A stretch of 64,000 bases of DNA from Palsa-744 sp036498265 (GTDB lineage Bacteria; Actinomycetota; Thermoleophilia; Solirubrobacterales; Solirubrobacteraceae): the NCBI GenBank assembly GCA_036498265.1, contig DASYFT010000010.1, forward strand, positions 1-64,000. The letters are read 5' to 3'. The notes below the pieces were generated by a model, which saw only the letters and a program-made list of their open reading frames with translations, was not told where the DNA came from and ran no database searches. Positions within the stretch are counted from its first letter, which is position 1. The number at the start of each line of letters is the position of its first letter. Below, piece by piece: positions 51,023-59,343 of the stretch. Both the position numbers and the translations under genes were made by a program.

Positions 51023-52354
51023 CTACCCGCTGCGGCTGAAGCCGGCCGGCGCTAGCACGTCGGCGAGGTCGCTTGCCAGCCGCTTGGCCTCGTCGGAGCG
51101 GAGCGTCGCGGTCGTGATGCGCACGGCGGAGGGGCAGCCGGCAAGCCGGTAGGGCTCGCCGGGCGCGAGCACCCAGCCTCGCTGCATGAGCGCGCCGACG
51201 GTGCCGGCCTCATCGCCTACCGGCACCCATACGTTCAGGCCCGAGGCGCCGTGCGCGTGCACCCCATTGGAGGCGAGGCAGGCGAGCAGCCGCTCGCGCC
51301 GCCCGGCGTAGGTGGCCGCGGCGGTCGCGATCTGCTCGCCGACCGCCGGATCTGTCCAGAGGCCGAGCACGATCGCCTGGAGGATGTGGCTGACCCAACC
51401 GGGGCCGCACTGCTGGCGTCCCTGCACGCGCGCCATCGTGCGGCGGTCGCCGGCGAGGGCTGCCAGACGGAGGTCCGGCCCGAGCGCCTTGGCGACCGAG
51501 CGGGTCGCCGCCCAGCGCTCCCGGCCGGCGACGGTGGTGTGAAGCGGAGTGCCCGCCACCTCGCCGAGGTGGTCGTCCTCGATCACGAGCGCCTCCGGGA
51601 ACTTCGCGAGGACATGCCGCAGCTCCTCCGCGCGAGCGCGGTCGAGCGCCGCGCCCGTGGGGTTCTGCCCGCGGGGTGTGATCACGACGGCGCTCGCTCC
51701 GCGCGCCAGCGCGGCACGCAGCTCAGCGGGACGCATCCCTGTGTCGTCAACGGCGACGGGGTCGAGCGTCAGGCCGAGCGCTCGCAGCAGGTCGAACAGG
51801 GCCGCGTAGCCGGGGTTCTCGACCGCGACGCTGTCGCCGGGACGCAGGTTCGCCTGAAGCACACGCTCGATCGCGTCGAGGGCGCCTCCCGCTATGCACA
51901 GATCCTCGCCCGGTATCCCGTCCGCCCCGAGCCGCTCGCGCACCAGATCGAGCAGCCCGGGCAGCGCCGGCGGCTCGCCATAGAGGCGCACGGACGGCTC
52001 CAGGGACCTGACCGCCCCCGCGAGGTCCGGCAGCAGCGCCGGGTCGGGGTTGCCCCGCGAGAGGTCGCGGGCGCCGGGGGGCACGGGCAGCGGCCGGCGC
52101 AGCGAGCCGATCGGCGGACCGGATCCGATCCGGGTCCCGCGCCGCGGCTCGGTGATCACCACGCCGCGACGCCGCAGCTCGGCGAGGCCGGCTGCGACGG
52201 TGGCGGGGCTGAGGCCGACGTCCGCCGCCAGCCGCCTGACCGACGGCAGTCGCCGCCCGGGCGCGAGTGCGCCGCTGGCGACCGCCTCCTCGATGCTGCC
52301 GACCAGCTCCGCGGCGCTGCCCGCGCTGATCCTGTACTGTCTCAGATCAGTCAT
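51023..52354 (-). CDS. MocR-type transcription factor (GntR DNA-binding domain fused to aminotransferase)
   Basis: 443 aa. The GntR winged helix (1-75) shows GRRLPSVRRLAADVGLSPAT and RRGVVITEPRRGTRIG. The aminotransferase fold I domain (about 95-440) has ENPGYAALFDLLRALGL, TPRGQNPTGAAL, VIEDDHLGEVAG and the PLP Lys in TRSVAKALGPDLRLA. MocR proteins sense PLP or amino compounds and usually control a divergent gene, as here: a flavin-oxidase-like gene starts 32 bases away. The spacer holds direct and inverted repeats. The regulator may also use them on its own promoter. Confidence 0.92.
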   Translation of the reverse strand: MTDLRQYRISAGSAAELVGSIEEAVASGALAPGRRLPSVRRLAADVGLSPATVAAGLAELRRRGVVITEPRRGTRIGSGPPIGSLRRPLPVPPGARDLSRGNPDPALLPDLAGAVRSLEPSVRLYGEPPALPGLLDLVRERLGADGIPGEDLCIAGGALDAIERVLQANLRPGDSVAVENPGYAALFDLLRALGLTLDPVAVDDTGMRPAELRAALARGASAVVITPRGQNPTGAALDRARAEELRHVLAKFPEALVIEDDHLGEVAGTPLHTTVAGRERWAATRSVAKALGPDLRLAALAGDRRTMARVQGRQQCGPGWVSHILQAIVLGLWTDPAVGEQIATAAATYAGRRERLLACLASNGVHAHGASGLNVWVPVGDEAGTVGALMQRGWVLAPGEPYRLAGCPSAVRITTATLRSDEAKRLASDLADVLAPAGFSRSG

Positions 52355-52372
52355 GCTTCTGTACTATTACAG
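52332..52372. promoter_or_regulatory. Probable MocR operator and overlapping promoters
   Basis: Two copies of CTGTACT (52332-52338, 52359-52365) lie 27 bp apart in the same orientation. The second belongs to a perfect inverted repeat CTGTACTATTACAG (52359-52372); the first begins a weaker one, CTGTACTGTCTCAG. TACTAT (52362-52367) may be the -10 box of the plus-strand gene, and rightward and leftward promoters would overlap. MocR factors often bind such direct repeats. Confidence 0.55.
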
Positions 52373-52386
52373 ACTGGCGGACGGCG

Positions 52387-53073
52387 ATGCCCCGCGGTAG
52401 CGGCCCGACACGTGGGGCAGCCCCCTCCGAGCGCGTGCGGCTCCGCCGCAAGCGCGAGCGGGGCAGCCACGACCGTGAGGTGATCGACGCGATCTTCGAC
52501 GAGGCGCTGGTGGCACACCTGGGCATCGCCGACGAGCACGGTCAGCCGTACGTGATCCCCACGCTGCACGCCCGTGCCGGGGACGTGGTCTACTGCCACG
52601 GCTCGGCCGTGAGCCGCACCCTGCGGGAGCTTGCGACAGGCACCAGGGCATGCCTCACGGTGACGCTGCTCGACGGGCTCGTTCTCGCCCGCGCCGCCAT
52701 GCACCACTCCGCCAACTACCGCTCGGTGATGCTGCTCGCAGAGGCCACCCCGGTCGATGACCCGGCCGAGAAGCTCGCCGCCCTGGAGGCGATCGTGGAG
52801 CACATCGTCCCGGGACGATGGCCGGACGTGCGCGCGCCGAGCGAGAACGAGCTGAAGGCGACCGCGGTTCTGGCGCTCCCGATCGAGGAGGCCTCTGCGA
52901 AGGTACGAACCGGGCCGCCGCTGGACGACGAGGAGGACCACGCGCTGCCGGTGTGGGCGGGCTCGATCCCGCTGGCTATGAATCCCGGCGCCCCGGAGCC
53001 CGATCCCCTGCTGCGCGGCGGCATGCCGCTGCCGGCCTACGCGAGCGCCTACCGGCGTCCCGGCGGGCCGTAA
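52387..53073 (+). CDS. Pyridoxamine 5'-phosphate oxidase family flavoprotein
   Basis: 228 aa of the split-barrel FMN-binding type (Pyridox_ox_2/NimA-like). Core: FDEALVAHLGIADEHGQPYV, VIPTLHARAGDVVYCHGSAV, CLTVTLLDGLVLARAAMHHS and NYRSVMLLAEATPVDD. It binds FMN or heme; the substrate may be a pyridoxal compound or another small molecule. It is not a clear PdxH. The ATG lies about 13 bases below the expected start of transcription and has no strong ribosome-binding site. Its 3' end overlaps that of fmt by 25 bases. Confidence 0.82.
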   Translation: MPRGSGPTRGAAPSERVRLRRKRERGSHDREVIDAIFDEALVAHLGIADEHGQPYVIPTLHARAGDVVYCHGSAVSRTLRELATGTRACLTVTLLDGLVLARAAMHHSANYRSVMLLAEATPVDDPAEKLAALEAIVEHIVPGRWPDVRAPSENELKATAVLALPIEEASAKVRTGPPLDDEEDHALPVWAGSIPLAMNPGAPEPDPLLRGGMPLPAYASAYRRPGGP

Positions 53074-54041
53074 CCGCGAAGGTAGGCCGCGGCGTCCATC
53101 GGCCGGCCGCCGGGAGGCTGAACCTCGAGGAGCTCCAGAACGCCGTCGCGGGTGGGGAGCAGCAGCCGCCCTCCTTGCTCTCGCACCCCTCCCCCGCTCT
53201 CGAGAGCCTCCCCTGCGGCGCCGGCGCCAGACGCCTCGCCGAGCGCGTCCTCGTCGAGCACCGCAGCGCGCTGCACGCCGAGGATCGTGCCGTCCCCTAG
53301 CGCGATGCGAGCCCCGATGTGGGGGTGGAGCGCCCGTACGACCCGCTCGAGCTCGACAGCGGGGCGATCCGGATCCAGCAGCCGGTCCTCCGGGGTGATC
53401 TTCTCCGCGTAGGTGACGCCCTCCTCCGGCTGCTCGCTGAACGGCGGGCGCTCCTCGAGCGCTCTCACGATGAGCTCGCCGCCGAGCTCCTGCAGCCGCC
53501 CGGCGAGCGAGCCGTAGGTGTCATCGGGCCGGATCGGCTCGAGGCCCACGAGGCACACGGGGCCGCTGTCGAGGCCGGCGGTCAGGCGCATGATCGAGAC
53601 ACCGGTCTCGGCATCGCCGGCCATCAGCGCCCGCTCGACCGGGGCCGCGCCCCTCCACCGCGGCAGCAGCGAGGGGTGCACGTTGAGGATGTCGTGCTCT
53701 GAGAGCAGTGGCTCCTTGATGAGGGCGCCGTACGCGCAGACGACCAAGGTCTGGCGCGCACCTTCGCCATCGTCGCCGCGCGCCGGCTCGCCGTCGTTCG
53801 ACGGCCGACCCGCCCGGGCGATCAGGTCCCTGGCCTCCGGGTCGTTGACGCTCGTGGGCTGCGCGAGGGGGATGCCGAGCCCGGTTGCGCGTTCGGCGAC
53901 CGGCGGCGGTCGCAGCCGGCGACCGCGGCCGCTCCGCCTGTCGGGGCGGGTGATGACCAGCGACGGCCGCTGCTCGCTGCGCGCCATGCGCTCGAGCACG
54001 GCGGCGGCGAAGCCGGATGTGCCGATGAAGACGTTGCTCAA
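53049..54041 (-). CDS. fmt: Methionyl-tRNA formyltransferase
   Basis: 330 aa. Motifs: FIGTSGFAAAVLERMA, VITRPDRRSGRGR, the catalytic ILNVHPSLLPRWRGAAPVER with Asn and His and TGVSIMRLTAGLDSGPVC with Asp. The C-terminal domain includes RALHPHIGARIALGD. A Gly/Asp/Arg insert (about 79-95) lengthens the substrate-binding loop. It formylates initiator Met-tRNA. The start is TTG 54041. def is the next gene upstream, a usual pair. Confidence 0.93.
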   Translation of the reverse strand: MSNVFIGTSGFAAAVLERMARSEQRPSLVITRPDRRSGRGRRLRPPPVAERATGLGIPLAQPTSVNDPEARDLIARAGRPSNDGEPARGDDGEGARQTLVVCAYGALIKEPLLSEHDILNVHPSLLPRWRGAAPVERALMAGDAETGVSIMRLTAGLDSGPVCLVGLEPIRPDDTYGSLAGRLQELGGELIVRALEERPPFSEQPEEGVTYAEKITPEDRLLDPDRPAVELERVVRALHPHIGARIALGDGTILGVQRAAVLDEDALGEASGAGAAGEALESGGGVREQGGRLLLPTRDGVLELLEVQPPGGRPMDAAAYLRGYGPPGRR

Positions 54042-54063
54042 CGCGGGCCCACGCGCGGCGCAG

Positions 54064-54849
54064 CTAGGCGGCGCTCGCGGTCGCCTGAGCCTCGCGCATC
54101 GCGCGCATCGCCTCCTTGCGCGCCTCGCGCGGGATCCGGTCGAGGATGAGCACGCCGTCGAGGTGGTCGATCTCGTGCTGGATCACCCGCGCCTCGAGTC
54201 CCTCGGCCTCGACCTCGCGATCCTGTCCGGTCTCGTCCTGTGCTCGCACCCGGACCCGCAGCGCCCGCTCCACCTCGACGTGCACGCCCGGCAGGCTGAG
54301 GCAACCCTCCTCGCCCACCTCGAGCTCCTCGCTCTTCCACTCGAGGACCGGGTTGACCAGCGCCGTCAACGGATCGTCGGGATAGGCGCGGTAGACGAGC
54401 ACCCGGTGCAGGATCCCAAGCTGCGTCGCGGCAAGCCCCACGCCGAGCGCATCGTGCATCAGCTCGCCCATGCGCGTCACCTCGGCCTCGAGCGCGTCGT
54501 CGAAGCGATCGACGTCCAGCGCCTTGGCCCGCAGGACGGGATCGCCGAACTTGCGCACCCGGCGCAAGGCCGCGTCACGGCGCGCGCGCGTCTCCGGATC
54601 GAGCTCGGCCGCCGCCGGGGCGTCTTGCTCGCGCTCGACCTCGACATCCGTGTGCTCCGCGTCCTGGGCCGCGGTGTGCTCCGCGCCCTCGGGCGCGGCG
54701 TGCTCGGCGTCCTCGGGCGCGCGATCCTGGGGTGCCGACGCGCCGGAGCCCTCCGCGTGATCTGGGTCCACTTGGCCGTTCAGCTCACGAGCCGCGGCCT
54801 TCTCGGTGACGGGCGCGGCCGCGCCCTGCACTGTGTCTTCGTCAGCCAT
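54064..54849 (-). CDS. def: Peptide deformylase with an acidic N-terminal extension
   Basis: 261 aa. The catalytic domain starts near residue 90 and shows GVGLAATQLG (135-144), EEGCLSLPGV (C182) and QHEIDHLDG (223-231, H224, E225, H228), all complete. Residues 1-85 are low complexity, Ala/Glu/Asp-rich, with AEHAAPEGAEHTAAQDAEHT as a loose repeat; most deformylases lack such a part. It removes the formyl group from new proteins, working with fmt. Confidence 0.94.
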   Translation of the reverse strand: MADEDTVQGAAAPVTEKAAARELNGQVDPDHAEGSGASAPQDRAPEDAEHAAPEGAEHTAAQDAEHTDVEVEREQDAPAAAELDPETRARRDAALRRVRKFGDPVLRAKALDVDRFDDALEAEVTRMGELMHDALGVGLAATQLGILHRVLVYRAYPDDPLTALVNPVLEWKSEELEVGEEGCLSLPGVHVEVERALRVRVRAQDETGQDREVEAEGLEARVIQHEIDHLDGVLILDRIPREARKEAMRAMREAQATASAA

Positions 54850-54898
54850 CGGCCCCTGAGTTTAGGAGGAGCGAGGGCGTCCGCGAAGGGCACGCGCT

Positions 54899-56824
54899 CT
54901 ACTTCTTCAGCTTGTCCGTCAACGGCGGCGTGTGGGCGACAGGGCTGCCGCCGTGCGCGGACTGGAACGTGACGAGCGCCGCCACCGGCAAGCCCTTCTT
55001 CTGCCTGAGGGCTGTCTTGAGCGCCTTGAGCGCCGAGGCGCTCGGCCTGACCGTGAAGCTGAGCGTCCCGGGAGCCGCGACGAGCTTGCTGCCCTTCCCG
55101 AACACGATCTTCGCCGGGCGGCACTTCCCGTTCAGCCGAACAAAGCCCCGCTTGCACTTCGAGGTGCTCGACGCGAACACCCCGAACTTCCCGTTCTGGA
55201 ACGTGAGCATCCAGCTGAACATGCCGGGGTCCAGAACGGACGCCGTGAACGTGATCACGCCGGTCTTCGCGTTGATCTTGGCTTTCAAGGCGAAGCTGCT
55301 GTTGGGCGCAGGCGGCGGTAGCACCGATGTCGTAGCGGTCACGGCTGGCGGCGGCGGTGTGGGAGGCGAACTCACGACGACGGTATGTTCGACGGGCGCC
55401 GTGGTGGAGGCGGTGAGGGCGTCTCTCGCGGTCATCGTCACGGTGTAGTTGCCGGGCGCAGCGTAGACATGGCTGGGCGAGGTTCCGGCGGCGATGGCGC
55501 CGTCGCCGAAGCTCCAGGTGACGACGGGCTGGCCGTATGGGTCGGTGACGGAGCCCGTGAAGCCGATGGGCGAGCCGGCGGTTCCCGATGGCGGGCCGAA
55601 TGCGGCGGAGAGCGGGACGGGTCTCATGAGGCAGGCTCGGTCGGCGTTGTCCCACTCGCTCTGGAGGTAGTAATGGCCGCCATCGATGGACTGGTTGAAC
55701 AGCGTGCCGGCTTCTGGGCTTCCGCCGAGCGTGGGGCTGAACGCGTTCGTGTCAATGCCGGGGAAGCCTTCTTCTTCTTCGACAAAGGGAACGGCGTTGC
55801 ACTTGTCGCCGATCTCCAGGCCGCGGGCATCAAAATAGTTGTTGAGCAGCGGATCAGTCGTGGCCTCCATGTACTCGTGACTGATGTACTTGAGCGCAAC
55901 GTCCGCGTATCGCGTCGAAGCTTCACCTCCTTCCGTGTCGCCACTGGGCGCTTGCACCTTCGGATTCCCATCCGCCTGGCAAGCCTTTACGTGTTCATTT
56001 TTGTCATCTAGAAGCGAGAAGGGGATCGCCGAGTAGATGATTTCTTCACCAGGCTGGGCGCCTTGGACAAAGCCGTGATAGGCACAGAATTCGTTATTGG
56101 AGCATTCTGGTTCGAAGCCTTCAAGTTCTTCTTTCAGCGTCTGGTCAAAGCATACGTCGACTTTATGTGGCAAGAGAAGGAAATACTGCTGAGTTATTCC
56201 AGTCAACAATTTGTGGTTGCTGACGTATTTAGCAAGCTCGCTCCGAAGTTGAGAGTCGCGGAGGCAGGCGCTATACGGACCGTGATCGGCGTTTCCACCT
56301 TCGGGGACTACGCAGTTTCCCGACGTTGGATAAGCCTGCGTATCTGTCTGCGGTTCGCTGGCGGTCGAACTGTAGGCTGCGTTTCCCGTTGTGTCGGTGT
56401 ACTGGCCTCCGATCGCAAATACGTTGCTCGCCAAGCCGCTGTCGTGAGCGACGCCAGCAAAGAAGCCGTTCACGATCGCCTTGGTGGTCAGAGTGAATTC
56501 GTTATTCGGGTCCCAGTAAATTATGTGGGTAGCTACGCTGTGCATGACTGGCCCACTGTGTTTGATCAACGGCCCACCGCCTCCCGGGCCAACGTCGTAG
56601 GGAAGCGGACCAAGCGTCGCACCCGGTCCCGTTTGCTTCGCGGCGCGATGGCTACTGGCAGCACTCGGGGGCCCGGCATGGCCCACTGGCGTCACGCCAT
56701 AGGCGTGACCGCCGATCTTCGCCACAACGGCCCCGGCAGGCCCCGCCCCGGCCACCAGCCCGAGCAGCCCCACGACTGCCAGGGACAGCGCAACGCTACG
56801 AAAGTCCCGACAATGAGCGTTCAT
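54899..56824 (-). CDS. Secreted PKD-domain protein with an HExxE-type core, copy 1
   Basis: 641 aa. Signal peptide about 1-32 (VALSLAVVGLLGLVAGAG). The N-terminal domain (about 90-402) has IIYWDP, YFLLLPHKVDVCF, FCAYHG, then ISHEYMEATTDP (H316, E317, E320) and EIGDKC (337-342) and YYLQSEWDNADRACL. These residues could bind a metal, but the family is unnamed. A PKD domain (about 405-485, WSFGDGAIAAGTSPSHVY) is followed by a Pro-rich linker and a C-terminal beta domain (about 508-641). Bases 55980-56560 (residues about 88-281) have much lower GC than both ends. Tandem with a paralogue. Confidence 0.75.
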   Translation of the reverse strand: MNAHCRDFRSVALSLAVVGLLGLVAGAGPAGAVVAKIGGHAYGVTPVGHAGPPSAASSHRAAKQTGPGATLGPLPYDVGPGGGGPLIKHSGPVMHSVATHIIYWDPNNEFTLTTKAIVNGFFAGVAHDSGLASNVFAIGGQYTDTTGNAAYSSTASEPQTDTQAYPTSGNCVVPEGGNADHGPYSACLRDSQLRSELAKYVSNHKLLTGITQQYFLLLPHKVDVCFDQTLKEELEGFEPECSNNEFCAYHGFVQGAQPGEEIIYSAIPFSLLDDKNEHVKACQADGNPKVQAPSGDTEGGEASTRYADVALKYISHEYMEATTDPLLNNYFDARGLEIGDKCNAVPFVEEEEGFPGIDTNAFSPTLGGSPEAGTLFNQSIDGGHYYLQSEWDNADRACLMRPVPLSAAFGPPSGTAGSPIGFTGSVTDPYGQPVVTWSFGDGAIAAGTSPSHVYAAPGNYTVTMTARDALTASTTAPVEHTVVVSSPPTPPPPAVTATTSVLPPPAPNSSFALKAKINAKTGVITFTASVLDPGMFSWMLTFQNGKFGVFASSTSKCKRGFVRLNGKCRPAKIVFGKGSKLVAAPGTLSFTVRPSASALKALKTALRQKKGLPVAALVTFQSAHGGSPVAHTPPLTDKLKK

Positions 56825-56854
56825 CCTGATCGCTGATCCTCTCCGTGCCGGTGG

Positions 56855-59251
56855 CTATCTCTTCTTCAACCTGACGAACATCAACCGCGTGTGCGAGACG
56901 GGGCTGCCGCCGCGCGAGGACTGGAACTTCACGGCGACCGTCACGGGGATGCCGATCCGCCGCCTGAACGCATTGCGCAGCGCCTTCAGCGCCGATCCGC
57001 TCGGCTTGACCGTGAAGCTCGCGGTCCCCGGTGCCGTGAAGACCCTGCTGCCCTTCCCGAATACGACCTTGGACGGCCGGCACCTGCCGTTGAGCGACAC
57101 GAATCCCTTCTTGCATGTCGCGGTGCCGGCCGCGAACGCCCCGAACCTTCCGTTCTGGAACGTGAGCAGCCAGCTGATCACTCCCGGGTCGGCCACCGAC
57201 TGCGTGAACGTCACCGCGCCGGTCCTGGAGTTGTAGGTGGAGCTCAGGATGGCGAAGCTGCTGTTCGGTGGCGGCGGGCTGAAGGGACCGGCGGCCAGCA
57301 CGGCCGCGGCGGGCTGAGGCGGGAGACCGCCGCCGGTCTGCTTGATCTGCGGTGGCTGGGTCGGTGACGGCGGTGGGCCGGGTTCGGGCGACGGGGCGCC
57401 GCCTTCGCCGACGCGGAAGGACTGTGTGACCCGCGTCGCCGCCAGGTACGTTTCGTTGCCCGCCTGGTCGGCGTCGATCGTGCAGGTGCCGGCGCCGATG
57501 AAGCTCACGGTCGCCCCGGAGACCTTGCATACGGAGGACGCCGCTGGGGCGATCGAGAAGACGACCGGGTTCCCGGACCCGCCGCCCGTGGCGGTGACGT
57601 GGTAGGTGGGACCGCCGACGGTCGCTGAGGCGGGCGGGTTCGAGGTGAAACTGATGGTCTGCGGCGTTTTGCCGGCGCCCGCCACGGTGACCGGATGCGA
57701 GACGCTCGTGGTCTGTCCCGAGGTGTCCTTCACGGTCAGCGTCACGGTGTAGGTGCCGGAGGCCGTGTAGCCGTGTGACGGCGCCACCCCTGTCGCCGTG
57801 GGAGACCCGTCGCCGAAGGTCCACCGGTATTCCGATATCGCGCCGTCCGGATCGGACGACGTGGAGCCGCTGAAGGATGCCGTCAGCCCGGCCGCGCCGG
57901 ACGAGAAGGCGGCGGTCGGTCCCTCGTCACCGGTGACGATGGTGCGGGGGGTGCCGATGCTGGTGCCGTCCTGTGCGAGCACGGTCAGCGCGACGACGTA
58001 GGTCCCCGCTTTGGGGAACGTGTGCGACACCGTCGGTCCGGTGGTCTCCACCGGTTCGCTGAGGCTGTGCCCTCCCGGAGCCCCGTCGTTGAACTGCCAG
58101 TTGTAGCGGTAGACGGCGGGCGTGGCGGTGGAGCCGGTGGCGTTGAAGCTCATTTCGGCGCCGGCGTGCGGTTCGGAGGTGAACGTCGCCGTGGGCTCGG
58201 CGCCGCTGAACGTGAGTCGCTGCAGGCAGCGGTTGCCCTGGTTGCTCCACTCCTGCTGGTACCAGTAGAGGTGCCCGTTGATCACCTGGTTGTAGGGGGA
58301 TTTGTTGGGCGCCTGACCGAGCGGCTGGCCGAATTCGAACCCGGGATCGATGCTGTTGCACTTGTCGCCGATCTCGCCGCCTTCACCGCCGATGTCCGTC
58401 CACGCGTTGTTGGGTTCGGGATCGGTGATCGACTCGTTGTGCTCGTGGCTGAGGCCCCCCTCGATCACCCCGTCCGACGGTTTGCCGTTGGGGTGGTTGC
58501 CGTCCTCGCAGCCCAAGCCGCCGTTGACGTAGGGGTCGTTCGCGTAGATCAGCTCGCCACCGGCGACCGGGGCGTTGCCGTGGTAGGCGCAGTAGACGGC
58601 GAATTCTTCCTGTGCGCCGGCCGAGCATTCGAAGCCTGCCGCTTCGAAGCAGTCCTCGACGCCGGGCGGCGTCAGCAGGAAGTACTCGTGCGAGAGGTCG
58701 CGCGGGAGGCCGTGTTCGGCCGTGTACCTGATGAGCTCTGCCTGCAGCTGCTTGTCCGTGAGGCAGATGGTGGCGCGTTTGCAGCCGTTGGCTGGGTAGG
58801 GCTGCGTGTCGATCAGCGGGCCCCCGAAATGGGAGCTGTAGCGGGCGAAGGTCCCGCTCGAGTCGTTGTACTGGGCGGACACCGACTCGACACTTTCCTG
58901 ACCGCCGCTGTCGTGGGCCAGGTCTTCGAAGTACTGGTTCACGCCGGACTGGTATTCGGCCGGGTAGGCGGGCGCGTTCGAAGGCGCCCAGTAGACGGCG
59001 TAGTTGGTGTTCGACCCCATCACGGGGCCCCCGTTGTAGTCGAGGTTGCTGAGCAGTGCGTCGAACTGCGACAGCCGGGCGTGGCCCCGCAGGGGCTGGT
59101 AGCTGAGGGTCTTTCCGTTCGGGAGGTGGACGACCACGGCGCCCGCCCGTCCCGCGAGCGTGAGCAGCGCGGCGGCCGCCACGAGGCACGCCAGGGCCCA
59201 GCGCCACGCCGAGAACAGCGAGCGTTCGACATCATCGTGCGAGAGCCGCAA
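56855..59251 (-). CDS. Secreted PKD-domain protein with an HExxE-type core, copy 2
   Basis: 798 aa from TTG 59251; GGGGGG lies six bases upstream and a signal peptide follows (about 17-37). It shares with copy 1 YFLLTPPGVEDCF, CAYHG, LSHEHNESITDP (H268, E269, E272), GGEIGDKC (291-297) and YWYQQEWSNQGNRCL. Then come two PKD-like domains (about 340-440 and 443-527, YRWTFGDGSPTA), an Ig-like domain (about 530-620, VSFIGAGTCTIDADQAGNET), a Pro-rich linker and the shared C-terminal beta domain (FQNGRFGAFAAGTATCKKGF). GC is even. The C-terminal parts of both copies are near-identical over short DNA runs. Confidence 0.75.
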   Translation of the reverse strand: MRLSHDDVERSLFSAWRWALACLVAAAALLTLAGRAGAVVVHLPNGKTLSYQPLRGHARLSQFDALLSNLDYNGGPVMGSNTNYAVYWAPSNAPAYPAEYQSGVNQYFEDLAHDSGGQESVESVSAQYNDSSGTFARYSSHFGGPLIDTQPYPANGCKRATICLTDKQLQAELIRYTAEHGLPRDLSHEYFLLTPPGVEDCFEAAGFECSAGAQEEFAVYCAYHGNAPVAGGELIYANDPYVNGGLGCEDGNHPNGKPSDGVIEGGLSHEHNESITDPEPNNAWTDIGGEGGEIGDKCNSIDPGFEFGQPLGQAPNKSPYNQVINGHLYWYQQEWSNQGNRCLQRLTFSGAEPTATFTSEPHAGAEMSFNATGSTATPAVYRYNWQFNDGAPGGHSLSEPVETTGPTVSHTFPKAGTYVVALTVLAQDGTSIGTPRTIVTGDEGPTAAFSSGAAGLTASFSGSTSSDPDGAISEYRWTFGDGSPTATGVAPSHGYTASGTYTVTLTVKDTSGQTTSVSHPVTVAGAGKTPQTISFTSNPPASATVGGPTYHVTATGGGSGNPVVFSIAPAASSVCKVSGATVSFIGAGTCTIDADQAGNETYLAATRVTQSFRVGEGGAPSPEPGPPPSPTQPPQIKQTGGGLPPQPAAAVLAAGPFSPPPPNSSFAILSSTYNSRTGAVTFTQSVADPGVISWLLTFQNGRFGAFAAGTATCKKGFVSLNGRCRPSKVVFGKGSRVFTAPGTASFTVKPSGSALKALRNAFRRRIGIPVTVAVKFQSSRGGSPVSHTRLMFVRLKKR

Positions 59252-59343
59252 CCTCTTCCCCCCCAAGATCCGGATGCCCCTGGCCGCCGCAGCGGCTGCA
59301 GGAAGTCTAGCGGGGGTCTGACACAGCGGCTGTATTCCACCTG

